Shown here one piece after another: positions 23,601-36,469 of a stretch of 64,000 bases of DNA. How positions within the stretch are numbered: position 1 is the stretch's first letter; the number at the start of each line of letters is the position of its first letter. The notes beneath the pieces were generated by a model. It was not told where the DNA came from. It was given only the letters and a program-made list of their open reading frames with translations, and ran no database searches. This DNA is from Eleusine coracana subsp. coracana (taxonomy: Eukaryota; Streptophyta; Magnoliopsida; Poales; Poaceae), in NCBI GenBank assembly GCA_032690845.1, contig CM064426.1, positions 60,488,631 through 60,552,630 on the forward strand, written 5' to 3'. The position numbers and the translations under genes were made by a program.

Positions 23601-24268
23601 GCTTGGTCACTGAGTCGTCACGTAGTTGCACTTGATGTTATGAATATGGATTTATGTTGGTTATTGCTGATTATTATTATTGCTCTATTGTTGTATTTAC
23701 TTTATGTACTGTTTTATTACTTTATGATACCTCACTAAAGTTACATTCCGCTCTACCCAATTAAATTAAGAAAATAAAACTTGATAGAACTAATAGGTTG
23801 CTTAGTGTGAGTCCTTTCAAATAAGCCACCTATTAGAACCATTGCATGTCTAAGTGTTCGACGGGTAAGTCTTGTTGAGTAATTAGTATTCAGGCTTTGT
23901 GCCATTGTTGTTTTTCAGGTAATGAAGAAATAGAATTATCTGTAGATGTGATGTCTTGGGACATGCAAGTCCCTGAGGGTTGGACTGCCCACTGGGAGTC
24001 CGACTTGCTGCCGCAGTGATGTTGTGTGCTGCTAGAGTGATGATTCTTCGAGCATGAATCATTACTACGTTGTATCGTCGAGCTCGTAGTTTCTCAACGT
24101 TATTCGCTTCCGCTATTTTCAAAACATTCGTAAACTTGTATTATTCTGTTGCACTTTAATCACCTTAATGATGTAATATTCAACTTAAATTTGGATCAAT
24201 GTTGTATTATCAAGTGTCTGCATTATCAGCACCATTGGGACCTCGATCCTCTGGGAAGGGGAGCCACA
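23601..24268 (+). repeat. Chromovirus 3' LTR, second part
   Basis: It continues from 13,839 and matches 3,084-3,751 of the 5' LTR, ending GGGAGCCACA at 24,268. The copia LTR resumes at 24,269. Confidence 0.85.
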
Positions 24269-24987
24269 TCAACTTGTGGATCGGGGACGCGTCGGGAAGA
24301 AGTCAACGAGGTTGAGCAGTCGCGTCGTCAAGCGCTCCCCAAAAACCTGATTGCCCGCACACCCGAGCAGGTGTCGCCTTGCGGGAGAGGTTCCGGAGGC
24401 CTGCTCTCCCGAAGCTCCATGCGCGCGGATCGCTGGGACGGGGAAGACTCAGAAGGCAACTCAATAGAAGATGGGAATGTGTACCATATATTTGGAGTAG
24501 TGTCGGGATGCACATATATATAGCCTCAGCGTTTTGGAAACTACAGGCGAGAAAATAGGAAACTGCAAGCGATAAAACGGGAAACCGATATGCAGCAATC
24601 AAAGACAGATTTCGATTTCCTCAAATCCTACCTTTCCATTTCCACGCTGCAAAACTTCCAAACGCACGCGTGGCAGGCAAACGGCACGGGACGGCATAGC
24701 TCGTTCGCACGTCATGTCATGGCTCGGCTCGGCTTGCTCGCACGCACGCACGCACGCATGCCACTCCTCGCCTCGGCTTGGCACGGCTCGGCTCGGCGGC
24801 GGCGCGCACGTGTGGCTCACCTCTAGCCCCTCTCAACTTCTCTAATAGGTGTAAAAATAGTCCACCTATTAAGTCGAGTCAACATCCAGTAAATACTCCA
24901 TGTGGGATTAAACCATTATATTTAATATAGGCCTAGACTTTATTCATTACTAAATAAAATATGGGCCAGCCCATATTATATCTAATA
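24269..24987 (-). repeat. Copia 3' LTR, inner part
   Basis: Together with 249-539 this makes a copia LTR of about 1.0 kb. On the minus strand it starts TATTAGATATAATATGGGC; the other LTR starts TGTTAGATATAATATGG. Directly upstream on the minus strand lies the purine tract GACTTGGTGGGGAT, the expected plus-strand primer. A GC-rich stretch at about 24,660-24,830 holds CGCACGCACGCACG repeats. Confidence 0.82.
24512..24524 (-). promoter_or_regulatory. Putative TATA box of the copia LTR
   Basis: On the minus strand it reads GGCTATATATATGTG, inside the LTR. The same box is in the other LTR at 37,381-37,393 even though that LTR has lost sequence on either side. Confidence 0.5.
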
Positions 24988-25530
24988 ATCCCCACCAAGT
25001 CTAGAGTTCATAAGAAATGTTCTCGCATTCCCTTCTGTCGTTTGATATACCAGTGTTTTGATGGAGACTGTTAAGTTGAACATCCATCTAGAGTAGAAGC
25101 TATGCCTTTTCAACTGAACAATGGACTATTCCTTGAATTGATAGTTTTGTGTGAAGAAGGTTTCACCAAAACTCTTTACTGATACTAGGTTGCCAAGAGC
25201 ATCCCCACTGGTTAGAGCGTATAAGTCATACTCTTGGACCTTTCATGAGCATCTAGAGATTCCCACCATCTCATGGACTGTGACTAGCAATCGGACTCAC
25301 ATAGGTGCATTCCTCAGGGGATATCCTGTAGGTTGATATCTCTGCTTCTTATAAGCCATTCGAACATATTAAGGTAAAGGAAAACTAGCCTACCATACAG
25401 CATAGGAAAGAAGTACATCTGAGACGGACCAATAAAGGGTCTTTCCTCTGAAACTAGTTTCAGCTTGTTTCGCCATTCCACTTTACAGGATCTCCGATCA
25501 CATGGAACAGGTTACCATTGAAACAGTTTA
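24988..25530 (-). other. Copia 3' untranslated region
   Basis: About 540 bases between the end of the RNase H frame and the polypurine tract. No gene or clear repeat is visible. Confidence 0.6.
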
Positions 25531-27472
25531 TCAGGTGGGTCTCATGCCCATCTCACTCAATGCACTATCTATCACATTACGTGACAGCCCCTTTGTTAAT
25601 TGATCTGCCAGATATTTAGACATATGGACATAATCCAATGCTATTACTCCGGAGTTTCTCATTTTCCTGATAGATTTTAGCCGCCTTTTAACATGCCTAG
25701 ATGACTTCATGTTGTCCTTAGAACTGTTCACCTTGACTATCACAGTCTGGTTGTCACAGTTCATGAAAATAGTTGATATAGATTTTTCAACCACCGGTAA
25801 GTCCATAAAGGAAATGAAGCCACTCAGCCTCAATTGTGGTGGTGTCTAATGTTGTTAGTTTTGCTTCCATGGTTAACCTCGTTAAGATGGTCTACTTGCA
25901 AGACTTCCAGGAAACAGCGCCACCTCTGAGTAGGAAGACAAAACCACTCGTGGCATACATCTCATCAGCATTATATATCCAGTTGGCATCACAATAACCT
26001 TCTAGTACCCTTGGATACCCGTTATAGTGAATGTCATAGCTCATTATACCCTTTAGGTAACGCATTACTCTCTCAAGAGCACGCCAATGATCATCTCCCA
26101 GGTTTGATACAAACTGACTCAATTTGCTCACAGCAAAAGAGATGTCAGGCCTCATAGCGTTAACTAAGTACATGAGTGAACCTATGATTTGGGAGTATCT
26201 TAATTGATCCCTTGCTATTCTCCGATTTTTCCTTAATAGCACATTAGGGTCATAAGGTGTTGGAGCAAATTGAGAATCACTAAATCCGAAGTGACTCAAA
26301 ACCTTCTCCACATAGTGGGACTGCACCAGTGTGACCCCACCATTACCTTCTCTAATCAACTTGATGTTAAGTATAACATCAGCTTCTCCCAAATCCTTCA
26401 TCTCAAAATTATTAGACAGAAAATCTTTTACCTCCTTAATCACATTAAGGTTGGTCCCAAAGATTAAAATGTCACCAACATACAAACACAAGATAACTCC
26501 CTCGCCCCCACCATACCGATAATATATACATTTGTCAGCTTCATTCACAGCAAAGTCGGCCGATATCAAAGTTCTTTTGAACTTCTCATACCATTGCTTA
26601 GGTGCTTGTTTTAGGCCGTATAGGGATTTCAGCAATTTACATACGAGTCCTTTTTTACCATCAATTACAAACCCATCAGACTGATCCATATAGATCTCCT
26701 CCTCTAACTCTCCATGTAGGAAAGTTGTCTTAACGTCCATCTGGTGGACAAAGAAGACCATTTGAGGCTGCCAGGGAAAGTAATACTCGAATTATGGTCA
26801 AACGAGCGACAGGTGAATAGGTGTCGAAATAATCTTCACCTTCCTTTTGTGAATATCCCATTACCACAAGCCTTGCCTTGTACCGATCGATAGTACCATC
26901 AGGCCTCAGCTTCTTCTTAAACACCCATTTGCATCCTATAGGTTTGCAACCATAAGGACCCTCAATGACTTCCCAAGTACCATTGGACATAATTGAATCC
27001 ATCTCACTCCTTATTGCTTCCTTCCACAGGTCAGTATCAGGAGAGGAATATGCCTCTTTAATGGTACCGGGTGTGTCATCCACAAGGTACACAATGAAGT
27101 CATCGCCAAAGGATTTTGCAATCCTCTGTCTCTTGCTCTTTCGAGTGACTGCATTGTCATCCTTCTCAGGATTTTCCACAAGGGGTTCCTCATTGTGTAT
27201 AACCGGTGTTAAATTTTCATGGGGAATTCTAGAATCATGACCAGAAATGCTATATTCAATCTTCATAGGAAAATTAGTCTCAAAGAATGTAGCATCTCTG
27301 GATTCAAAAATTGTACCGACCACCATGTCAGGTACTCCAGATTTAATAACTAAGAACCTATAACCCACGCTGTTGAAAGCATAACCTAGGAAAATACAAT
27401 CAATTGTTTTAGGTCCAAGTTTGTGCTTCTTGTTGATTGGCACATTCACCATAGCCAAGCAACCCCAAGTGC
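25531..27472 (-). pseudogene. Copia integrase C-terminus, reverse transcriptase and RNase H, broken
   Basis: On the minus strand the order is: the post-integrase region (RTWGCLAMVNVPINKKHKLG, then FLGYAF), then the RT domain (WKEAIRSEMDSIMSNGTWEV ... VFKKKLRPDGTIDRYKARLV ... GLKQAPKQWYEKFKRTLIS). The catalytic box reads LCLYVGDILIFG near 26,480, with Gly replacing the first Asp of YVDD. RNase H follows, ending YLADQLTKGLSRNVIDSAL and MGMRPT near 25,531. Frame changes near 26,750 and 25,860 split it into three frames. It would have been the polymerase of the outer copia element. Both the motif change and the frameshifts make it dead. Confidence 0.85.
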
Positions 27473-27477
27473 GCAAG
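27473..27477. repeat. Direct repeat GCAAG, left of Athila-like copy 2
   Basis: GCAAG precedes TGTTGG at 27,478 and recurs at 35,731-35,735 directly after the truncated 3' end. It behaves like a target-site duplication, but see the finding on the truncated terminus. Confidence 0.6.
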
Positions 27478-29007
27478 TGTTGGCACTTCCTAAGTGCCCC
27501 TTTTATATGTGAATATCACCCCAATTAGAGTATAATTGATACTAATTTAGGCTATTTACTTATGATATTACCTATATATTTGTATATGCGTTGTTTTGGA
27601 GCTTTATTGTAGAAACAGGTAAAATTGGGTATTAAAGTGATGCTGGACAAGACAAGAGTCTAGAACCGACGAAAAGCAGTGAAGAAGCCCAGTGCGCCAA
27701 TCGGCGCAAGGGTATTTTGGCCTATAGAAGTGACCGAGGCCCATTCTGATGGAAGTTAATCTGATGTTTATGGAAGTTTATCTGCGCAAGACACTTGAAG
27801 ATATTTGCTTAGAAGATTTATGGAACTTCAAGATCTTAACATGCGGTACAAGACTTTATCTCGAAGGAAAAGGCCCACATGGCAGCTGTGGAAGACAGAG
27901 GAACCGACTCGAAGCAGAAACTAGAGAGAACACGGCTTGCGCCGATCAGCGCAATCCTGCGCTGATCGGTGCAACCGACTTATTTGCTAGAAACCGAGTC
28001 CTTCACGAGTAGAACGCCTATATATACTTGTAACCCCTAGCCACGATCAGTACCCCGAGGAGGAGGCAACAGAGGGACAACAGATTCGTGAGTTAGAGCC
28101 ACCGAGGCTTGCCCCGTTAGAAGGGATCTCTAGTTGAGTTTCAAGAACCATTGGTGTAAGAGTTAATCCGTCAAGGTAGGCCATCTCGATGGCGATGAAT
28201 CTTACTCTATGTATCTCAAGGATGATTGAATATGTTAATGATGGTTTTGGTGATTTGTTTGCATGTGCTTATTCTCATTGCTTAGTTCTAGGCTAAGTAA
28301 GTTGATATTATCTTAATCGTGATGATTAGGATAGTATTCAGACATTGTATTGATTATGGTTGCTTGATGATGCTGGTAGTGTGGTTTAGCAATGACAACA
28401 CTAAACCTGCGCAGCACTATTGGATAGTTGAGTAGGGTAAGATACTCGCGTGATTAAGGGTTTCCTCTCGGCAGCGATAAATCGGGAGCCGCTCAGAAAG
28501 CAGGGTGGTCTTATTCATTATAGGTTTTCATTGATCCATGTAATTATCCATTATGATGTTGTTTAATTAGACTATCTGGTTACAATCTCACTAGTAGATA
28601 TCTGGCTATGCACCGAATAGTTTTAGTTTTGGCTTTAGCTTTGGCTTTGACTTGCACTCTAGTTCTACTTCGCTGCTGTACCGATCGACTCAACACCTGC
28701 ACCGATCGGCTGAACGACTTAGATCCGCAACAGTGCCGATCGGCTCAACACCTGCCCGATCGGCTCAACAACTTAGATCCGCAACAGTGCCAATTGGCTC
28801 AACCCTGTGCCGATCAGCGCAATGATAGAATTGATGTCTGGTAAACTTGACAGTAGCCTTGATTAGATCTTTTACTGTTAACTTTGTTTAATTATCCCTA
28901 AGGTCTCGGTGGTTCGATAATACCTTGGAATACTCTAAGGGAAAAAGTGCTACAACTGTACACCGTCCTTTTGCGGTATATAAGTGGGTGCGAAGTAACA
29001 ACCAACA
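27478..29007 (+). repeat. 5' LTR of Athila-like copy 2
   Basis: 1,530 bases from TGTTGGCACTTCC to ACAACCAACA. It has a double palindrome unit at 27,928-27,975. A 55-base tandem duplication (28,694-28,748 and 28,749-28,802) carries more GCCGATCGGC units and is single in copy 1. Confidence 0.9.
28017..28027 (+). promoter_or_regulatory. Putative TATA box of the Athila-like LTR
   Basis: CCTATATATAC lies about 540 bases into the LTR, about 50 bases after the palindrome pair. Equivalent boxes are seen in the LTRs near 14,541, 23,028 and 35,332; the copy near 62,336 is altered (TATTTATAG). Its position is consistent with a U3 promoter. Confidence 0.5.
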
Positions 29008-29019
29008 AGCACATTTTTC

Positions 29020-29037
29020 TGGCGCCGTTGCCGGGGA
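29020..29037 (+). other. Primer-binding site, tRNA-Asp type, copy 2
   Basis: TGGCGCCGTTGCCGGGGA, 12 bases after the 5' LTR end. This is the canonical Athila-like primer site. Confidence 0.9.
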
Positions 29038-29138
29038 TCATAGCAGGTTTTTAAACATTATTTGATGTATTAGTGTTTAGTCATTGTGCTTTACTTACCT
29101 TTTTAGTACATATATGTTGTTAAGTGAAATTAACAGGT

Positions 29139-31493
29139 ATGGACGGTCCTAAGTCAAACAAACCCTCTAATTACACCGATAATCCAGAAAAGCTCTTATG
29201 TAAGAAGAGAATAGTGGAAAAGAGGAGCAAGTCACTTGGAGATTTAGCTGGAGAACTAGTCAGTGCCAGCCCTCGAGTATTATTCACAATTGCATATCCA
29301 GAAGCAGGAGCGATGGCAGACCAACCGTTGGTTAAAAGTTTCAAGCCTCAATTGGATAAGGTTGTCAAGACAGATTTCCAAGAAGCTCAAGATCATGCTC
29401 CATGTCAACTAGAGAGGTACGTCAGATTAGTGGCACAACAACCATTCACAGGTTCAGAAGATCCCAATCAGCATCTGTAGTGCTTACTTGAAGTTTGTAG
29501 TACATTCAAAGTAGCAGGATTGACCGGCGATCAAGCATGTGTGCGGCTGTTCCGCTTCTCTCTAGTTGAATGCCCTAAGCAATGGTACAATAGCTTGGAA
29601 AACATAGTAAAGACTACATGGGAAACCTTAGCAGTTGCATTCTTAGCCAAATACTTCCCTCCTGGTAAGACTGAAGCTTTGAAGAATAAGATTCTTGGAT
29701 TTACGCAGAATATTGATGAGAGCATTGGAGAAGCATGGGAAAGATACAATGAATATATGGATGCATGCCCTCATCATGGTATTATAGTTGGTGAAACTGT
29801 TGAGAGATTCTACGTGGGATTGCATATCCCCTCCCGTCAACACTTAGATGCTTTAGCTGCGGGTTCATTCATGTCAAAGACTCCCACTCAAGCTAAGGAA
29901 TTGATCAAATTGCTAGTTGAAAATCAATCATGGGATAGTGAGAGAAGTTCAAGGAACCTACAACCTTCTAAAGGAGCAGCAAAGAGCATGATTGAGAGGA
30001 CTCATGAAGACTTGGTTATGGATCGCCTTGAGGCTATTCAAAGAAGGTTGGACAATAATTCTCATATCCCTAAGGAAGAGTCACTCAGGCTAGCTGAATT
30101 ACGCTCCACTTGTGATGAGTGTGGAGAATTTGGCCATGTGTAGAAAGATTGCCCTGAAGAGATGAAGATGCTAGAGTATATAAAGAATAGTGGATGGAAA
30201 CCCCAATATCAGCAACAAAGGAGTTCTTTCTCTCCTAGTTCGTCCATGCAAAACTCTATCCCACTTCGTCTCGAATTTCATGAGTTCTTTCAAGCTCAAG
30301 AAAAGGTCAACAAGGGCAATCAAGCTAAATTCAAGGAGGTTGATCATGTTCTAGAAGGGATTAATGACAAGGTGATAGAAATTGGGAGCTCTAATGAGTA
30401 GATTTTGAAACATACCAAGATTATGGAGCAACAGATGGGATAGTTATCACAGGCCATTCAAGGCAACAAAGGGGTTATTCCTGGTAATACAATGTCTGCA
30501 GAGTAGTTAAAGGCAATAGCTACACGGTCAGGAAAGCAAACAGAAGATCCAGAGCACTCTACGGGAGCAAGGAAGACCCGCGCCGATAGGCTCACCACTG
30601 GCGTCGATCGGCGCGATGGTACTGTTAGCACCGATCGGCTCACTCATTGTGCCGATCGGCACGAGGAAGAGATTGACCTCTCTGGACTGAAAATGGATAT
30701 GGAAATAGAGGAGCATGGCCCTACCACGTTCTTGGATACTCAACTGCTGACAAAGATAGAGAGAGTGTGGCAACACAACGAGCAATTTGCAAGGTTCGTC
30801 GATTTTATGAAGAAACTTTACATCAATGTCCTTTTTGTTGATGCTATTCAAGTACCTACCTATGCAAAGTACATTAAGGACATGATGTAAAACAAGAAGT
30901 CTCTAGCTTCTGAAGAGGTTGTGAAGGTCACTAAGGAACTTACGGTGGCGATCAATGATGTTGCACTTGAGAAGAAACCTGGCCCTGGATCACCAAGCAT
31001 CAAATGCATAATAGGAACAAGGATATTTGATAGATGCTTGTGCGATCTTGGAGCAAGTGTAAGTGTTATGCCCCGTCATATATTCACAAGTCTCAATTTG
31101 CCTGAATTGGAGCCTACGGGTATGTGTTTGGAGTTAGCCGATCAATCTGTACGCTTCCCTGATAGAATTGCTGAGGATGTGCCGGTTCAAATTGGAAATC
31201 ACATCGTCCCTGTTGATTTTATTGTGCTTGATATGGATAAGAAGACGAGAACCCCGTTGATCTTAGGCAGACCCTTCTTGAGGACAGCAAAGGCAAGTAT
31301 TGATGTTGGGAGTGGTGAGATAAGCTTCGATATAAGTGGAACTCCCTACTCTTTCAAATTTTGCCAAAGGGAAGAAGAGTGTCGTGCTATTGATGAAGTG
31401 AAGAGGTACAAGACACCGAGGCAATGTGGCATCAAGAGTGATTGGAGGGGATGTAAGGATATATCGTCCGAGGTATATGAGTTATTAAGATAA
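29139..31493 (+). pseudogene. gag-protease of Athila-like copy 2, one frame with six stops
   Basis: A single reading frame of 785 codons runs from ATG 29,139 (MDGPKSNKPSN) to TAA at 31,491-31,493 with no frameshift. Its in-frame stops are 29,478, 30,141, 30,399, 30,441, 30,504 (all TAG) and 30,888 (TAA). Where copy 1 is intact (the last four), it has CAG or CAA there, so each is a C-to-T change at a Gln codon. Gag domain: about residues 120-260. Zinc knuckle CDECGEFGHV(stop)KDC near 30,113-30,152. Protease: residues about 600-760 with CDLGASVSVMP (catalytic Asp) and TPLILGRPFLRT. Palindromes at 30,581-30,664 lie inside the frame and encode Arg/Asp-rich DR repeats. RT does not follow. Confidence 0.87.
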
Positions 31494-32862
<1,369 letters not shown>

Positions 32863-34446
32863 ATGGATCGTCTCCACTCCTCCGTCGGCAAGATGGGCAA
32901 GAGGCTGTGCCGGGGAAGCAGTTCCGACGACAGCGGTGAATCGAGCGGTGACTCCTCAGCTAGGGGGGGGGGCTCCAGCGCTCGGGACGACATGTCGGTG
33001 GGTGGTGCATCCACCGGCTCGGCAGTGGCAACATATGAGATTCGTGCCTGCCACTCCGTCTCCGGTGCGCCCCTTCCGACGGGGCATGCTACGAGGAGCC
33101 AAATGGCGGGAAGCCATGGGGTTCCCAGATCACCACCATCACCGGCATTTATGCCGCGCACGGTGGAGGAGGGCTTCACCCTCCTGAGCACGGAGGAACA
33201 ACAGCACTACCTCACGATGAGGGGAAGGTTCGTCCCCAACTTCGACATGGACGAAACCTTCCTCACCACGATCGGCATGTGGGAGAACATAAGGAGGATG
33301 CTAGACAACCTCGGCTGGGTGGACTTCAACCATCTCCCCATGGACTTCAACATCGACATCGTCACCGAGGTTGCCTTTACAATGAGGACTGGCTCCGACG
33401 ACTACGGCAACAATGCCATCAACTTCCACGTCCACGACATTAGCTACATGGTGACCATGGAGGCGGCGGCTCAAGCCTTCGGCTTCGACACCAACGCTGA
33501 TGTGGCTGGCATCTTGGGACGTGGGGAGTTGGACTCCTTTTGGAGGCGGCTCTCGTTCGTCAAAGAGATGAAGCGCGGCAACATCCGTATCCCGACCATT
33601 CAAATCTTCCATCAGTGGTTGGCGGCGCGCACATGTGACAAGGTTGACTCCAGCAACGTCACCGATGCGGACTTGCGGTGGCTATTCAATGCCATCGTGA
33701 GCCCGTCTCACTGCAACCTTATGTCGGTGATGGCGCGGGGTTGGTTCGAGAAGAGGGACAAGAAGAGCAAGAAGTTGGCCTTTGGGGGCTATCTTCAACG
33801 CCCGACAGCCCACGTCTACGGTGACGACGGACCGGGAGGACGTGAAGACAAGTGAGAGCTCGCGACAGAGATTGGTGAGAATATGACTCGTAACAACATT
33901 GTCACGGGAAGTGTTCGCGTCGGCTTCCATGTCAGCGGCACCAACATTAGGCTCCCGTGTGCGGAGCTAGGAGTTTTTCTCCCTCGCAAGCTAGAGGGAG
34001 GAAATTGTCTTGAGGAAGGTCTCCTGGAGGGGGGCCGAGTTCTCAGGGACCGTCGTGGGTGGATTCGACAATCGGTGATATCTACAGTAGCCGGCAGTGA
34101 GTGGAACTCATGGGGGTCACGCCAAGAGCCTCAGCAGTACCAGACAGGGTGGAGCAACGCAGAGGGCGGTTCACAGCCCACTGCGCCGGTCGGCGCACCC
34201 TACTTCAGCACAGACGTTGACTATAGGTACCAAGGACGGGTACCTGTGGTGCCTCCGGTGCCCGGTGCAGACTTCTTCGTGCCCATGCAGGGGTACCTCG
34301 ACAATAACATGCATCACATTGAGCACATGGAGGATGCCAAGTCCCAATGGAGGAACAACCACGACGCGATGGTGGAGGAGTTCGAGCGACTCAAGGTGCG
34401 GTGCTATGGCTTTGATCAGCCACCGTCTCCACCTCCGCTTGATTAG
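32863..34446 (+). pseudogene. Athila ORF-1-like gene of copy 2, one stop codon
   Basis: The frame runs from ATG 32,863 (MDRLHSSVGKMGKRL) to TAG at 34,444-34,446: 527 residues with a single TGA at 33,853-33,855, where copy 1 has TGG (Trp). Layout: Ser/Gly-rich N-terminus (1-100); core with RFVPNFDMDETFLTTIGM, MLDNLGWVDFNHLPMDFNID and QAFGFDTNADVAGIL (about 110-330), resembling the Athila ORF-1 family; a region rich in basic residues (RKLEGG, RRGW); and a C-terminal segment with heptad-like HHIEHMEDAKSQWRNN and Pro-rich PPSPPPLD. No signal peptide or membrane helix is visible. It follows gag-protease after a 1.4-kb spacer. Function is unknown; structural or chaperone roles are only guesses. Confidence 0.68.
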
Positions 34447-35163
34447 ATTGCCTAGGAGTGGGCATATGTATCGGTTTCCCGGTTTGTGTTTTCGTTATCT
34501 TTTGCAATCTTTTTCTTTATTTGCTGATGTGTGTGTGAGCGGGTTGGAAAATCATGTATCGGGTGTGTTTGTTTTCATGCATGTGTATTAGTAGTAGTTT
34601 TATTTTCATGCAGGTGTGTTAGTAGTAGCTTTATTTTTATGCATGTGTGTTAGTAGTAGTTTTATTCTAATGCAAGTGTGTGCGAAAATCATCACCATGT
34701 ATTCGAGTTTTGATTTTAATATAATGGTGGCGGTTATGCTCTTTTAGAAGAATTGAATTACCTATTCTTTCTTGAAAAGTGTTGATGAAGATCGAATAAT
34801 ATTGAGCATTGAATAAAATTTCGAACTTACACTTAATGATTATTCAACAAATATTTCTTATGTGGAGCAATTCTGAATACCCATGTGCTTCATTTGCATT
34901 GTCTAATTCGTGATGATAACTTAGTACCAATCTTTTTATAAATAAATTTTCATGTTGTGAACTTTAGAATTTATTATTTCCAAGACCCTCACCTACCAAT
35001 GCCTTATTTTGAGCAATACTCATGAACCTTTGATATGAAGATAATCATTAAATTGATGGTTGAGTTCGGTTAGGATTAATTCTTTTTGGTATGAACTTTA
35101 CTAGGATGGCCAAATCCTTGTGTATCTTTTTAGCATTGAATTACTCAGGCAAATCTCCAATTC
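34447..35163 (+). other. Noncoding 3' region of Athila-like copy 2
   Basis: AT-rich; it matches the inverse of about 16,708-15,990 in copy 1, including the ATGCATGTGTGTTAGTAGTAG-type repeats. It is joined by deletion to mid-LTR sequence at about 35,161-35,164, sharing TTC at the junction. Confidence 0.65.
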
Positions 35164-35730
35164 AAGATCTCGACGTGCGGTACAAGACTTTATCTTGAAG
35201 GAAAAGGCCCACGTGACAGCTGTGGAAGACAGAGGAACCGACTCGGAGCAGAAACCAGAGAGAACACGGCTTGCGCCGATCGGCGCAACCGACTTATTTG
35301 CTAGAAACTGAGTCCTTCATGAGTAGAACCCCTATATATACTTGTAACCCCTAGCCGCGATCAGTACCCCAAGGAGGAGGCAACAGAGAGACAACAGATT
35401 TCTGAGTTAGAGCCACCGGGGCTTGCCCCGTTAGAATAGATCTCTAGTTGAGTTTCAAGAATCATTGGTGTAAGAGTTGATCCATCAAGGTAGGCCATCT
35501 CAACGGTGATGAATCTTACTCTATGTATCTTAAGGATGATTGAATATGTTGATGATGGTTTTGGTGATTTATCTATCTTGATTCTATAATCATGCATGTG
35601 CTTATTCTCATTGCTTAGTTCTAGGCTAAGTAAGTTGATATTATCTTAATCGTGGTGATTAGGATAGTATTCACACATTGTATTAATTATGGTTGCTTGA
35701 TGATGATGGTAGTGTGGTTTAGCGGTGACA
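35164..35730 (+). repeat. 3' LTR remnant of Athila-like copy 2
   Basis: It corresponds to roughly 27,825-28,395 of the 5' LTR. The first ~350 and last ~600 bases are missing. It has one palindrome unit (35,271-35,288) where the 5' LTR has two, and the TATA-like CCCTATATATAC near 35,329. It ends GCGGTGACA at 35,730. Confidence 0.82.
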
Positions 35731-35735
35731 GCAAG
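35731..35735. repeat. Direct repeat GCAAG, right of Athila-like copy 2
   Basis: Matches 27,473-27,477. Copia integrase sequence (minus strand ...KSGKSYFLL) resumes here. Confidence 0.6.
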
Positions 35736-36380
35736 AAGTAACTTTTGCCGCTTTTAGTCAACTCGCCATTCATTTCGCATAGATCGGTATGAACAAGTTC
35801 TAATGTTTCTAAGTTCTTTGCCTCTGCAGCCTTATAAGGCTTACGAGGTTGCTTAGATTGCACGCACGCATGATATTTGGAACTTTTGACTATATTAAAT
35901 TTAGGAATTAAATTCAAATTTGCTAACCGTGTCATACAACCAAAAATTAACATGACAAAGTCGTGAATGCCAAATATTCGACTCATTCGAAATTAAGATA
36001 TTGCTCACAACATTATTACAGACATTGTCATTCAAAGAGAAGCGGAACAAGCCTTCGCAATGATAGTCTTTTCCAACAAATGTCCCATACTTAGAAAGTA
36101 CACATTTATTTGACAAAAGAACAATCTTAAAGCCATCTCTACATAGTAGAGAGCCACTAACTAGATTTTTCTTGATAGAGGGGACATGTTGAACGTTCTT
36201 CAAAAGCACGATCTTTCCCAAAGTAAGATTCAGAATGATCGTACCAACACCAAGAACACGTGCATGTGACCCATTTCCCATCAACAAATCTCCAGTCACA
36301 CCGACCTGATAAGAAGAAAATAAAGAAATATTAGCACATACATGAATATTAGCCCCAGTGTCCATCCACTATTCAGACGA
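35736..36380 (-). pseudogene. Copia protease, GAG-pre-integrase and start of integrase, broken
   Basis: On the minus strand the protease active site is MDTGANIHVCANISLFSS at about 36,365. It is followed by HVPSIKKNLVSGSLLCRDGF and the GAG-pre-integrase motif WHSRLCHVNF near 35,965. After a frameshift near 35,950, the integrase core begins with ETLELVHTDLCEMNGELT, whose Asp is the first catalytic residue. The frame ends at the insertion. The rest of the integrase core, including the second Asp and the Glu, is absent on the other side of the insertion. Confidence 0.82.
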
Positions 36381-36469
36381 ATGACAAACTAAAAGAATAG
36401 TAGGTAATAAATTACCATACCCCGATATTCCTGTAGTCTCGCTAATTACCATGTTTGCTGATTTCTTTG

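Larger units (their letters stand above)
540..24268 (+). mobile_element. Ty3/gypsy chromovirus (Tekay/Del-like), inserted in the copia 3' LTR
   Basis: The element has LTRs of about 3.2 kb (5', carrying a deletion) and 3.7 kb (3', interrupted), a TGGTATCAGAGC primer-binding site, an extra upstream ORF, then gag, protease, RT, RNase H, integrase and a chromodomain-like tail. The purine-rich tract directly before 10,778 marks the start of the 3' LTR. Placement in the Tekay/Del-like group is inferred from the long LTRs, the initiator-Met primer site and the post-integrase chromodomain. The flanks TCGAG (535-539) and TCAAC (24,269-24,273) match at only 3 of 5 positions, so no clean target duplication remains. 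LTRs differ at about 14 sites in their first ~240 bases by eye, so the insertion is not recent. Many stops and frameshifts disable it. Confidence 0.88.

Noticed and set aside
535..24273. Clean target-site duplication for the chromovirus
   Set aside because: The flanks TCGAG and TCAAC differ at two of five bases, so I report only a possible decayed duplication.
28608..28844. 78-codon ORF in the copy 2 LTR
   Set aside because: It translates the palindromic tandem duplication in an LTR and is not conserved in the other LTRs.
32863..34446. Calling the ORF-1-like gene an envelope (env) gene
   Set aside because: No signal peptide, membrane helix or fusion-type feature is visible; similarity is only to the Athila ORF-1 pattern.
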